NCBI GenBank assembly: GCA_005787865.1
Contig: SXZN01000122.1
Coordinates: 1-5,731 of the forward strand
Length of the DNA stretch: 5,731 bases
Reading direction: 5' to 3'
Origin: Opitutaceae bacterium
GTDB taxonomy: Bacteria; Verrucomicrobiota; Verrucomicrobiia; Opitutales; Opitutaceae
Part shown: positions 1 through 5,731 of the stretch, one piece after another
Layout of the letters: each line of letters begins with the position of its first letter
Numbering within the stretch: the stretch's first letter is position 1
The notes under the pieces: model-generated
The model's input: only the letters and a program-made list of their open reading frames with translations
Told to the model about the DNA's origin: nothing
Database searches by the model: none
Made by a program: the position numbers and the translations under genes

Positions 1-1
1 C

Positions 2-1753
2 CACGCCGATCAATTTGGCTACCCCGAGGCGTATTACGTGCCCCCTCTTGATACGATCGATCGCATCGAATTCACCCGCGGTGGTGCCGCGTTGATGTAC
101 GGCCCCCAACCGGGTGGGGCACTGAACTACGTAACCCATCGCCCGCGCAGCGACACTGCCCTAGGCGCCAGCACCTTGCAGACCTTCGGCAGCGAAAATT
201 ATTACGCCACCTTCAATTACATCGACGGCACCACGGGACCCTTAGGCTATTACGGTTATTATAATCATCGCGAATCAAACGGCATCCGCTCCGCCAATAG
301 CGACTATCAGTTAGACGATTACCAAGCTAAACTTGTAATCGGCGCCGACACCCACTCGCGAATTATTTTTAGCGCCGAGTCTTATTCCGAGGAGCACGGG
401 GAGCCTGGGGGGCTTACCTTTGCCAGTGGACCCGGCACGGTCAATTATTCCACGGAAAGGGCAACGCCTTCGCGACTCTACGATCGCTTTAACCTCCGTC
501 GGCAGGCCCGCTCCGTGGTTTGGGAGCGAGATTTCTCCCAAGGCACCTTGGTAGGTCGCATTTGGCAGATTGATTACACGCGCGCCAGCCGCCGGCAGGG
601 AGGGGGTGGGTTTGGCACCCTCCCGACAAACAGCGCAGCTCTTACCAATACGATTGAAGTCCAGCAATTCGATCAATTCGGAGCTGAAACCCGGGGGCGC
701 CTCGATTGGGGTGGAGCTAACGGTCATGTATTCACAGCGGGAGCCCAATTTTACTATAGCCAATCTCCGCGCACTGACTCACGGGGAACTTCCCCCGACG
801 CCACCAGCGGCTCCGTGCGGCTGAGATCCGAGCGGGAAATATTATATACACCCGTTTTTGCCGAAAACTTATTCCGGTTGGGCGCGTTCAGTCTAACGCC
901 AGGGGTTCGTTTTGAATTCGTCGACCAGAACGTGCGTGAAATCATTAATGTCGCCCGCACGGCAACCGCCCTGCAGCAGCGGGATGAACGTGCCGCCCTG
1001 CCCCTTTTTGGCCTCGGCGCCGCTGGCCAACTGTCGCACGAAGCCGAATGGTACGCCAACGCCGCGCAAAGTTACCGCCCAATGGTATTTACTGAGGCTG
1101 TTCCCAATGGAGCCACGACCGTCGTGAACGCTGACCTCAAAGAGGGTCGCGCCGTGCAATATGAATTAGGCTACCGCGCTCAGCCCGCGCAGGGCCTCAT
1201 CTTTGATGCCAGTATATTTTACCTTAAATTCTACAACCAAATCGGCAGTATCACCCTCCCCAATGGACTCACCTCCGTCAGTAATGTGGGCCGAGCCGTA
1301 CACCAAGGAGCTGAGTTAGCTATTAGTTATGACCTGTTTGCCCTTCAAGCTACCGCGCGTAAGCCAGCCGCGCTAAAAATCTATGCCAATGCGCTATTTC
1401 TTGATGCAAAATTCAAGGAAGGAGCTGCGGCGGGTAAGACGCCGCAATATGCCCCAGACCACACCATTCGGCTTGGACTCGTCTACACGCGCATCGATGC
1501 GCTCAAACTTGCGCTGACGGGAACCCTATCGGCTGATAACTATGCAGATGATGGCAACACCGCACAGCGTTACGTGCCCGCGTATGCTGTTTGGGACCTA
1601 ACCGCGGAGTGGCGTGTCCCGAACGCCCCGCTTCGCCTGATTGCTGGTGTCAATAATCTCCTTGATGAAGATTATTATAGCCGCATTCGCCCGGATGGAA
1701 TCGATCCCGCCCCGCGGCGTAATTTTTACGTTGGGGCGGAATGGGAATTTTAA
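2..1753 (+). CDS. FecA-like TonB-dependent outer-membrane receptor, 5' partial
   Basis: This is an outer-membrane receptor expected to take up a ferric chelate (citrate or siderophore type) using TonB-ExbBD energy. The frame is open from base 2, so the true start, signal peptide, TonB box and first half of the plug lie outside the window; a GTG at 38 is internal, not a start. The 583 visible residues begin in the late plug: IDRIEFTRGGAALMYGPQPGG at about residues 19-39, followed by ALNYVT, is the RGxxAxxYGPQxxGGxxNxVT pattern typical of FecA-type plugs. A long beta-barrel with alternating aromatic/polar strands follows. The end has the usual closing strands, NNLLDEDYYSRI, then GIDPAPRRNFYVGAEWEF with a terminal Phe, the signal for outer-membrane insertion. 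FecA-type receptors usually run to about 700-770 residues, so roughly 120-190 are missing. Whether an N-terminal signalling (STN) domain exists cannot be seen. The ligand is inferred from family only. Confidence 0.92.
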   Translation, partial: HADQFGYPEAYYVPPLDTIDRIEFTRGGAALMYGPQPGGALNYVTHRPRSDTALGASTLQTFGSENYYATFNYIDGTTGPLGYYGYYNHRESNGIRSANSDYQLDDYQAKLVIGADTHSRIIFSAESYSEEHGEPGGLTFASGPGTVNYSTERATPSRLYDRFNLRRQARSVVWERDFSQGTLVGRIWQIDYTRASRRQGGGGFGTLPTNSAALTNTIEVQQFDQFGAETRGRLDWGGANGHVFTAGAQFYYSQSPRTDSRGTSPDATSGSVRLRSEREILYTPVFAENLFRLGAFSLTPGVRFEFVDQNVREIINVARTATALQQRDERAALPLFGLGAAGQLSHEAEWYANAAQSYRPMVFTEAVPNGATTVVNADLKEGRAVQYELGYRAQPAQGLIFDASIFYLKFYNQIGSITLPNGLTSVSNVGRAVHQGAELAISYDLFALQATARKPAALKIYANALFLDAKFKEGAAAGKTPQYAPDHTIRLGLVYTRIDALKLALTGTLSADNYADDGNTAQRYVPAYAVWDLTAEWRVPNAPLRLIAGVNNLLDEDYYSRIRPDGIDPAPRRNFYVGAEWEF

Positions 1754-1809
1754 AAATAGGCCATGAGCGCGCCGCGCCTCGCCCTAGCCATTAGCGGCCA
1801 TTCCTGCGC

Positions 1810-1824
1810 TTGCCCTCAGGGCAA
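1810..1824. promoter_or_regulatory. 15-bp palindrome, possible operator or weak hairpin
   Basis: TTGCCCTCAGGGCAA is a perfect inverted repeat with 7-bp arms around a single central C. It lies 57 bp after the receptor stop codon and 12 bp before the TATAAT in front of the peptide transporter, so it covers the place where a -35 element would sit. That position suits a repressor or activator site. As RNA it could also fold into a 6-bp stem with a TCA loop, but no T-tract follows, so it would be a poor terminator for the upstream receptor. Function is inferred from symmetry and position only. Confidence 0.35.
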
Positions 1825-1835
1825 TTAATCACCGA

Positions 1836-1841
1836 TATAAT
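1836..1841 (+). promoter_or_regulatory. Candidate -10 box for the peptide transporter
   Basis: A perfect TATAAT ends 5 bp before the ATG at 1847. Transcription normally starts about 7 bp after a -10 box, so this promoter would start at or within a base or two of the A of the ATG, giving a leaderless message. The lack of any Shine-Dalgarno sequence before the ATG fits. A clear -35 is missing: the best match, TTGCCC at 1810-1815, is 20 bp away and lies inside the palindrome at 1810-1824. If translation instead starts at Met16 (base 1892), the leader would be about 45 nt. Confidence 0.35.
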
Positions 1842-1846
1842 TCACC

Positions 1847-3358
1847 ATGTCTTCTTCCATTCCTAGCGCTGAATCCCCAGCCCCCTCCGTCATGGACACC
1901 GGTGGTATCGGTGGTCACCCCCGCGGCCTCACCACGCTCTTCTTCACCGAGATGTGGGAACGATTTTCCTACTACGGCATGCGGGCCTTGCTCATTCTTT
2001 TTATGGTGAAGACGGCGGCCGACGGCGGCCTCGGCTACGATACCAAAAAAGCGGCGGCGATTTATGGCACCTATACGATGAGCGTTTATCTGCTCTCAAT
2101 TCTAGGGGGTTTTATCGCTGATAATTTTATCGGGGCCCGGCGTTCAGTCTTAATCGGCGGTATCATCATTGCCTGCGGTCACTTCACCATGGCCTTCAGC
2201 GCCCAAAGTACATTTTTCGCTGGCCTCGTTCTCATTGCCCTCGGGACCGGTCTCCTGAAGCCCAACATCTCAACGATGGTCGGTAGCCTTTATAGCCCGA
2301 CCGATGAGCGCCGCGACGCCGGCTTCTCCATTTTCTATATGGGCATTAATATCGGGGCCTTCCTCGCTCCGCTCGTCACGGGTTACCTTGCCCAGAGCGC
2401 CAGCTGGAAAGCGCAGCTGACCAGCTGGGGCCTTGATCCTGTCCATAGTTGGCACTGGGGCTTCGCTGCCGCCGGCGTCGGCATGACCTTCGGTTTGGTG
2501 ATGTATGTGCTCCAGCGCGAGCGGCTCGCCCAGGTCGGGCACGCGCCGGTGGCCGAAAACAATCAAGGCCGCCCCTGGGGCAAACTAGCGCTCGTCGCCC
2601 TTGGTTCACTGGCGCTCATCGCCGCCATGAAAGCGAGTGATCAATATCCCGCGCTCGTTTATGTTCTCTTCGGCCTGCAAATCGCCGCAATTTTATTTTT
2701 TGCCTTCAAGCCAACGGCCGACAGCAAACGTATTGCCGCTATTCTAGTTTTCTTTTTCGCCGCCGAAATTTTTTGGGCCATCTTCGAACAGACGGGTTCG
2801 ACCATCTCCCTGTTTGCCGATAATTTAACGCGGAACGAAATCCTCGGCCAATCGTTCCCCTCCTCGTGGTGGCAATCGGTTAACTCTATTTGGGTCATCT
2901 TACTCGCGCCAGTCTTTGCCTTCCTCTGGATCACCCTCGGATCGAAACAACCTTCCAGCCCGATGAAATTTGTCCTCGGCCTGTTGTTCGTGGCCCTCTC
3001 CTTTGTCCTGATGGTGCCAGCAGCTAAACTCACCGCTGAAGGAAAAGTCGGGCCGCTCTGGCTCGTGGGTCTTTTTTTCCTGCAAACGGTCGGCGAGATG
3101 CTGCTTAGCCCAGTGGGGCTATCCACCATGACCAAACTCGCGCCGCAGCGTCTGCTCGGCATGGTGATGGGTATTTGGTTTCTCGCCGCTGCGTTGGGCA
3201 ATAAACTCGCCGGGGTACTGGCGGGGGAGTTCAAAAGCGACAACGCCGACCAGCTCGCGACTTTTTTCTGGCACCAAGCGCTTGCCGTGGGCGCCTGCAC
3301 CCTCGTGCTCTTCGCCTTAGTCCCTTGGGTTAAAAAACTCATGGGTGGCGTGCGCTGA
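1847..3358 (+). CDS. POT/PTR2-family proton-coupled di/tripeptide transporter
   Basis: This is an inner-membrane MFS symporter that imports di- and tripeptides with protons (DtpT/PepT type). At 503 residues it is full length for bacterial members, which usually carry 14 helices: two six-helix bundles plus an extra pair around residues 245-290. The diagnostic motifs are all present. ExxERFxYYGMRA on helix 1 has E35, E38, R39, Y42 and Y43. The PTR2 signature GGFIADNFIGARR is at 87-99, with GHFTMAF at 111-117. LLKPN has the helix-4 Lys138. FWAIFEQTGS has Glu314, and GEMLLSPVGLS has Glu417 with Ser421-Pro422. These correspond to the proton-coupling and peptide-terminus residues of characterised POT proteins, so the protein should be active. 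The start is the first ATG after a TATAAT. Met16, just before GGIGGHPRG, is an alternative because the first 15 residues are a Ser/Pro-rich tail, and neither start has a Shine-Dalgarno sequence. It is 93 bp downstream of the receptor and ends at a strong terminator. Confidence 0.96.
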   Translation: MSSSIPSAESPAPSVMDTGGIGGHPRGLTTLFFTEMWERFSYYGMRALLILFMVKTAADGGLGYDTKKAAAIYGTYTMSVYLLSILGGFIADNFIGARRSVLIGGIIIACGHFTMAFSAQSTFFAGLVLIALGTGLLKPNISTMVGSLYSPTDERRDAGFSIFYMGINIGAFLAPLVTGYLAQSASWKAQLTSWGLDPVHSWHWGFAAAGVGMTFGLVMYVLQRERLAQVGHAPVAENNQGRPWGKLALVALGSLALIAAMKASDQYPALVYVLFGLQIAAILFFAFKPTADSKRIAAILVFFFAAEIFWAIFEQTGSTISLFADNLTRNEILGQSFPSSWWQSVNSIWVILLAPVFAFLWITLGSKQPSSPMKFVLGLLFVALSFVLMVPAAKLTAEGKVGPLWLVGLFFLQTVGEMLLSPVGLSTMTKLAPQRLLGMVMGIWFLAAALGNKLAGVLAGEFKSDNADQLATFFWHQALAVGACTLVLFALVPWVKKLMGGVR

Positions 3359-3372
3359 ACAAACCTCGCTGC

Positions 3373-3410
3373 AATAAAAAAGGCGCAGGATTTACTGCGC
3401 CTTTTTTATT
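3373..3410 (+). terminator. Strong symmetric intrinsic terminator
   Basis: Arms AATAAAAAAGGCGCAG (3373-3388) and CTGCGCCTTTTTTATT (3395-3410) are perfectly complementary over 16 bp with a GATTTA loop. The core is the 7-bp GC-rich stem GGCGCAG/CTGCGCC followed by six T. It begins 14 bp after the transporter stop codon and ends that transcript. The A-tract on the left makes it equally good on the minus strand, so it should work in both directions. No minus-strand gene is visible that would need it. Confidence 0.92.
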
Positions 3411-3437
3411 TAGTAGCCGGCCACCTGCAAAAGTATC

Positions 3438-3483
3438 GGGGTTCGCGTGCACACAACGGGCCAGTCAAGTACCCGCGAACCCC
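3438..3483. repeat. Perfect 10-bp inverted repeat with 26-nt loop
   Basis: GGGGTTCGCG (3438-3447) pairs exactly with CGCGAACCCC (3474-3483). The arms are 70% GC and would form a stable stem in RNA on either strand. No T-run follows directly on the + strand, so it is not a standard terminator there. On the minus strand the stem would lie about 30 nt before the bidirectional terminator, which is the layout of a small structured RNA. No protein-binding or RNA family was recognised. Confidence 0.5.
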
Positions 3484-3504
3484 TTTGAGCAGCTTTCTCC
3501 TTTG

Positions 3505-3535
3505 TTGCCAAAGTCGATCACTGCACTGCTATAAA
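3505..3535 (+). promoter_or_regulatory. Weak candidate promoter upstream of the metal-uptake pair
   Basis: TTGCCA (3505-3510) and TATAAA (3530-3535) each match the sigma-70 consensus at five of six positions, but the spacer is 19 bp, longer than the preferred 17. Transcription would start near 3542 and give a leader of about 185 nt before the ATG at 3727. The AT-rich sequence just after it could host a regulator. This is one of two competing candidates and is based on sequence matching by eye only. Confidence 0.22.
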
Positions 3536-3686
3536 ACCATATTTTAGATTTTTAGCGGACGACGCAAAACGCCTTATTTTAGGTGCCGCCAGGACCTGAA
3601 TAATCTAACGCGACCATGGCCATCACTGGAGCTCAGTGCGACCGCCGCCTCTTCCTTATCAAAACGACTGGGCTCTGCTGCGGCGC

Positions 3687-3717
3687 TTGACGAATAGTGT
3701 AAGATACGAAATAGAAA
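3687..3717 (+). promoter_or_regulatory. Weak candidate promoter next to the small-protein start
   Basis: TTGACG (3687-3692) is a five-of-six -35 match. The best -10 at a tolerable distance is TAGAAA (3712-3717), four of six, with a 19-bp spacer. Transcription would start about 2-3 nt before the ATG at 3727, again a nearly leaderless message. An almost repeated 8-mer, ACGAATAG (3690-3697) and ACGAAATAG (3706-3714), overlaps it and might bind a regulator, though it may be chance. Confidence 0.2.
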
Positions 3718-3726
3718 CCTCGCGCC

Positions 3727-4050
3727 ATGTCTGCCACCGCCGCTCAGTCCCACCCGCTACCCATGCCAGCCGCCCGCTGGCTCGCGGCGTTCTGCGCTTT
3801 AGCGATTTGGCTGCTCGGTCTGCTTAATGTCAGTCCGCAACTGCACGCGCCACTGCACCACGACTGCGATGAAGCCAATCACACGTGCGCGATCACCCTT
3901 TTTAGCCATGGCGTGGAAACGACCGCCGTTGAGGTCGACTTAATTTTTACGCCCCAGCTAATTTTCACGGGTCTAGCGCGTAGCCCGCTGGCTCTCTTGA
4001 GGGTGACCCCTAATCGCTTGCCCCCGGCCTGCGGTCCGCCTCTCTGCTAA
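3727..4050 (+). CDS. Small membrane-anchored His/Cys-rich protein, possible metal-binding partner of the downstream receptor
   Basis: This 107-residue protein has no function I can name. Residues 16-35 form one hydrophobic segment (AARWLAAFCALAIWLLGLLN) with an Arg before it, so it is either a signal anchor or an uncleaved leader with the rest in the periplasm. Right after it comes LHAPLHHDCDEANHTCAITLF: His40, His44, His45, Cys47, Asp48, Glu49, His52, Cys54 and then His61 make a compact set of possible metal ligands. The tail, PPACGPPLC, is Pro-rich with two Cys. The architecture (N-terminal helix, His cluster, Pro/Gly-Pro-Pro end) recalls DUF2946-like and related small proteins found beside metal-linked receptors, but I cannot confirm membership. 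It ends 99 bp before a ZnuD-like receptor on the same strand, so joint transcription is likely. The first ATG is chosen because it precedes the helix comfortably; Met13 (base 3763) is possible. Neither has a Shine-Dalgarno sequence. Confidence 0.75.
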   Translation: MSATAAQSHPLPMPAARWLAAFCALAIWLLGLLNVSPQLHAPLHHDCDEANHTCAITLFSHGVETTAVEVDLIFTPQLIFTGLARSPLALLRVTPNRLPPACGPPLC

Positions 4051-4091
4051 GTTAAGTTCGTCCCGCGGCGCAGTCATTGCGGCCGCGTTAA

Positions 4092-4119
4092 AGCCTGTCG
4101 GCCGTTATGCCGGCGGGCT
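4092..4119 (+). promoter_or_regulatory. GC-rich hairpin between small protein and receptor
   Basis: AGCCTGTCGGC (4092-4102) pairs with GCCGGCGGGCT (4109-4119) over 11 bp, including two G-U wobbles, around the loop CGTTAT. It stands in the 99-bp gap between the two genes, 41 bp after one stop and 30 bp before the next start. It is followed by GTCTTGCC rather than a run of T, so it is at best a weak terminator or attenuator. It may instead set the relative amounts of the two products by protecting or processing the message. The wobble pairs favour a role as RNA over a DNA site. Confidence 0.4.
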
Positions 4120-4149
4120 GTCTTGCCTTCACGAATTCTGACTTTGCCG

Positions 4150-5731
4150 ATGAAACTTTTCTATTTCTGTACCTTATTTTCTATTTTAGCTGGTTTGGCT
4201 TCCGCCCAAATCGCTCCCAACCAATCCGCTGATAAACCCGATCATCCCATCAACCTTGAAGTGATGGTCGTGAGCGTTGGCCCCGATCCTAAATCTGCTT
4301 TCGACCTCGCCCAAGGGACCGCCGTCCTGATGAACGATCAACTCCGCCGAAATATTGCAGCCACTTTAGGTGACACGCTCATCAACACGCCCGGCGTGAA
4401 TGCCACCTATTATGGTCCGGGCGCTAGCCGCCCGATTATTCGCGGGCTCGGGGGCGATCGCGTGCGCATGCTCGACAACGGCGTCGGCTCACTCGACGCC
4501 TCCAACGTTAGCCCTGACCATAATGTGAGCGTCGAACCACTGTTGGTCGATCGCATCGAAGTATTACGCGGTCCGGCTACCCTGCTGTACGGCAGCTCAG
4601 CCGTGGGTGGCGTCGTCAATGTGATTGATAATCGCATCCCAACCGCCGCGACGAGTGAGCCCCGCCGCAGTCGCGCAGAATTTCGCTACGACTCGGCCGC
4701 CAACGAACGCACGGGCGTGATCGCGCTTGGGGCTGGTAACCAAACCTACGCACTGCAAATCAACGGACTGCGCTCTGAGACGGACGATGTCAGCATCCCC
4801 GGCTATGCCGATCGGGCTCATCCCGCCGACCGAGGCACCTTGGTCAACAGCGCCCGCTCCGCCCAAAGCGTCTCCGTCGGCGGCACCCGCTTTGGACCCA
4901 ACGGCAGTCTCGGTTTAGCTGTGAGCGAATACGCCACCATCTACGGGGTGCCGGTGGGTGAGCCGATTCTCATCGATATGAAACAGCAGCGGGCCGATCT
5001 GCGGGCGGAACTCACGCGACTGGGTGATATTTTCAAATCGACTAAATTCCGCTTCGGGCTGGCCAATTACACTCACGCCGAAATCGATGCCTCCACCAGT
5101 GAGCCCAATACCACCTTCAAAAATAAAGCCTACGAAGGCCGGCTTGAATTAGCGCAACAAGACCGTGGCGCCCTCACCGGCACAGTAGGGCTCCAAACTT
5201 CCCGCGGCGATTTCTCTGCGGTGGGGGCGGAGGTAGTTACCCCGCCAACCTTATCCTATAATCACGCGCTTTTCTTCCTAGAATCCTACGAATTCCACCC
5301 GCAACTCTCGCTGCAATTTGGCGGACGCTATGAGATGCAAAGTATCAAACTCGGAGCCGTTAATAAATTCTTACCGGCTTACCGTGGCTATGCCGCGACC
5401 ACCGGTGAAAAACGCTCTGATCAGGGCGTGAGCCTGTCGGCGGGCGCGGTTTATTATCCGGCCAAAGATTATTCCTTAGGCTTCTCCCTCGCCTTCTCTG
5501 AACGCCTGCCGGTGGCTCAGGAGATATTTTCGAACGGTCCGCATGGCGGCACGGGAGCCTATGAAATCGGTTCGACTGGCCTCGGTAAGGAAAAATCGCT
5601 CGGCCTCGACCTCACCCTCCGCAAACGCGCGGGCTTCGCCACTGGCTCGATCGGCGCCTTTGTTAACCAATTCAAGAATTATATCTTCGAGCAAAAAGAC
5701 CCCACCAGCTACTTCGATGAAGCGACTGGGG
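4150..5731 (+). CDS. ZnuD-like TonB-dependent outer-membrane receptor (putative zinc uptake), 3' partial
   Basis: This receptor is expected to import a metal ion, most likely zinc, across the outer membrane using TonB energy. The frame is open without a stop to the right edge, giving 527 residues; the family is typically about 650-800, so the last barrel strands are missing. Residues 1-19 are a signal peptide cleaved after ASA (before Gln20). A TonB-box-like LEVMVVSV is at 36-43. The plug (about 51-165) carries TLGDTL, PGV, GPGASRPIIRGLGGDRVRML (89-108), DNGVGSLDAS, SPDH (121-124), RIEVLRGPATLLYGSSAVGG and VVNVIDNRIP. This is the ZnuD-branch plug signature, and Asp123-His124 are candidate metal ligands. 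In the barrel, SNGPHGGTGAYEIG (461-474) is another motif I know from that branch. Visible barrel loops are not His-rich, unlike some pathogen ZnuD proteins, so copper or another ligand is not excluded. No Shine-Dalgarno sequence precedes the ATG. It follows the small His/Cys protein by 99 bp, which supports a metal role. Confidence 0.9.
   Translation, partial: MKLFYFCTLFSILAGLASAQIAPNQSADKPDHPINLEVMVVSVGPDPKSAFDLAQGTAVLMNDQLRRNIAATLGDTLINTPGVNATYYGPGASRPIIRGLGGDRVRMLDNGVGSLDASNVSPDHNVSVEPLLVDRIEVLRGPATLLYGSSAVGGVVNVIDNRIPTAATSEPRRSRAEFRYDSAANERTGVIALGAGNQTYALQINGLRSETDDVSIPGYADRAHPADRGTLVNSARSAQSVSVGGTRFGPNGSLGLAVSEYATIYGVPVGEPILIDMKQQRADLRAELTRLGDIFKSTKFRFGLANYTHAEIDASTSEPNTTFKNKAYEGRLELAQQDRGALTGTVGLQTSRGDFSAVGAEVVTPPTLSYNHALFFLESYEFHPQLSLQFGGRYEMQSIKLGAVNKFLPAYRGYAATTGEKRSDQGVSLSAGAVYYPAKDYSLGFSLAFSERLPVAQEIFSNGPHGGTGAYEIGSTGLGKEKSLGLDLTLRKRAGFATGSIGAFVNQFKNYIFEQKDPTSYFDEATG

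Larger units (their letters stand above)
3411..3726. other. Non-coding intergenic region
   Basis: This stretch of about 316 bp lies between the terminator and the small His/Cys protein. I see no convincing gene in any frame. It holds a perfect 10-bp inverted repeat (3438-3483), an AT-rich stretch at about 3529-3560, a small CACTG-GAGCT-CAGTG stem (3624-3638) and two weak promoter candidates. The length exceeds what a simple promoter needs, leaving room for a metal-responsive operator or a small RNA. I looked for a Zur-type palindrome of the gamma-, alpha- or actinobacterial forms I remember and found none. Confidence 0.6.

Noticed and set aside
38..40. GTG as the start of the first receptor
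   Set aside because: The frame continues upstream to the window edge with plug-domain sequence (HADQFGYPEAYY), and a start here would remove the signal peptide, TonB box and half of the plug.
311..763. 150-codon minus-strand open frame inside the first receptor
   Set aside because: Antisense shadow of a well-supported receptor barrel, with no motif, no start signal and no neighbouring gene on that strand.
1763..1828. 21-codon open frame with CxC between the first receptor and the transporter
   Set aside because: It is very short, has only an AGG two bases before its ATG, and its end runs through the palindrome at 1810-1824; nothing shows it is translated.
2659..3342. Long minus-strand open frame (227 codons) inside the peptide transporter
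   Set aside because: It lies fully antisense to a gene with strong family motifs; its translation is Lys/Ser/Thr-rich without a recognisable domain, as expected from the opposite strand of a membrane-protein gene.
3438..3483. Integron attC-like site or tRNA T-arm (GGTTCG)
   Set aside because: The arms lack the attC core order (RYYYAAC to GTTRRRY), there is no integrase or cassette nearby, and no acceptor, D or anticodon arm can be drawn for a tRNA.
3616..3690. 24-codon leader-peptide-like frame upstream of the small His/Cys protein
   Set aside because: It has no Shine-Dalgarno sequence, no run of regulatory codons and no attenuator after it; such a frame is expected by chance.
3636..3827. 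63-codon open frame overlapping the start of the small His/Cys protein
   Set aside because: It is out of frame with the His/Cys protein, is Arg-rich and has no domain; the 3727 frame has a membrane helix and a coherent metal-ligand motif instead.

Overview
The window looks like a piece of chromosome from a Gram-negative, outer-membrane-bearing bacterium of moderately high GC. Two TonB-dependent outer-membrane receptors prove the cell envelope type. The GC-rich coding style, the lack of Shine-Dalgarno sequences at all three visible starts, and a small His/Cys-rich membrane protein of a kind I associate with Opitutaceae point to Verrucomicrobiota. That placement is an inference, because there is no rRNA or other phylogenetic marker here.

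Layout, all genes on the + strand. (1) Bases 2-1753: the C-terminal ~583 residues of a FecA-like TonB-dependent receptor, cut by the left edge. (2) Bases 1754-1846: a 93-bp spacer holding a 15-bp palindrome and a perfect TATAAT that sits only 5 bp before the next ATG. (3) Bases 1847-3358: a complete proton-coupled oligopeptide transporter (POT/PTR2 family), closed by a strong symmetric intrinsic terminator at 3373-3410. (4) Bases 3411-3726: about 316 bp of non-coding DNA after the terminator, with a perfect 10-bp inverted repeat and two weak promoter candidates. (5) Bases 3727-4050: a 107-residue membrane-anchored protein with a His/Cys/Asp cluster. (6) Bases 4051-4149: a 99-bp spacer with a GC-rich hairpin. 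(7) Bases 4150 to the right edge: the first 527 residues of a second receptor, whose plug and barrel motifs match the ZnuD (zinc) branch of TonB-dependent receptors.

How they may work together: all the full-size genes are envelope transporters. The FecA-like receptor would bring a ferric chelate through the outer membrane, and the POT protein would import di/tripeptides through the inner membrane. The small His/Cys protein plus the ZnuD-like receptor look like a two-gene metal-acquisition unit, separated from the rest by the terminator. This last pairing is the most interesting part of the window. I saw no mobile element, CRISPR array, tRNA or rRNA, and no clear sign of a wholly new system.
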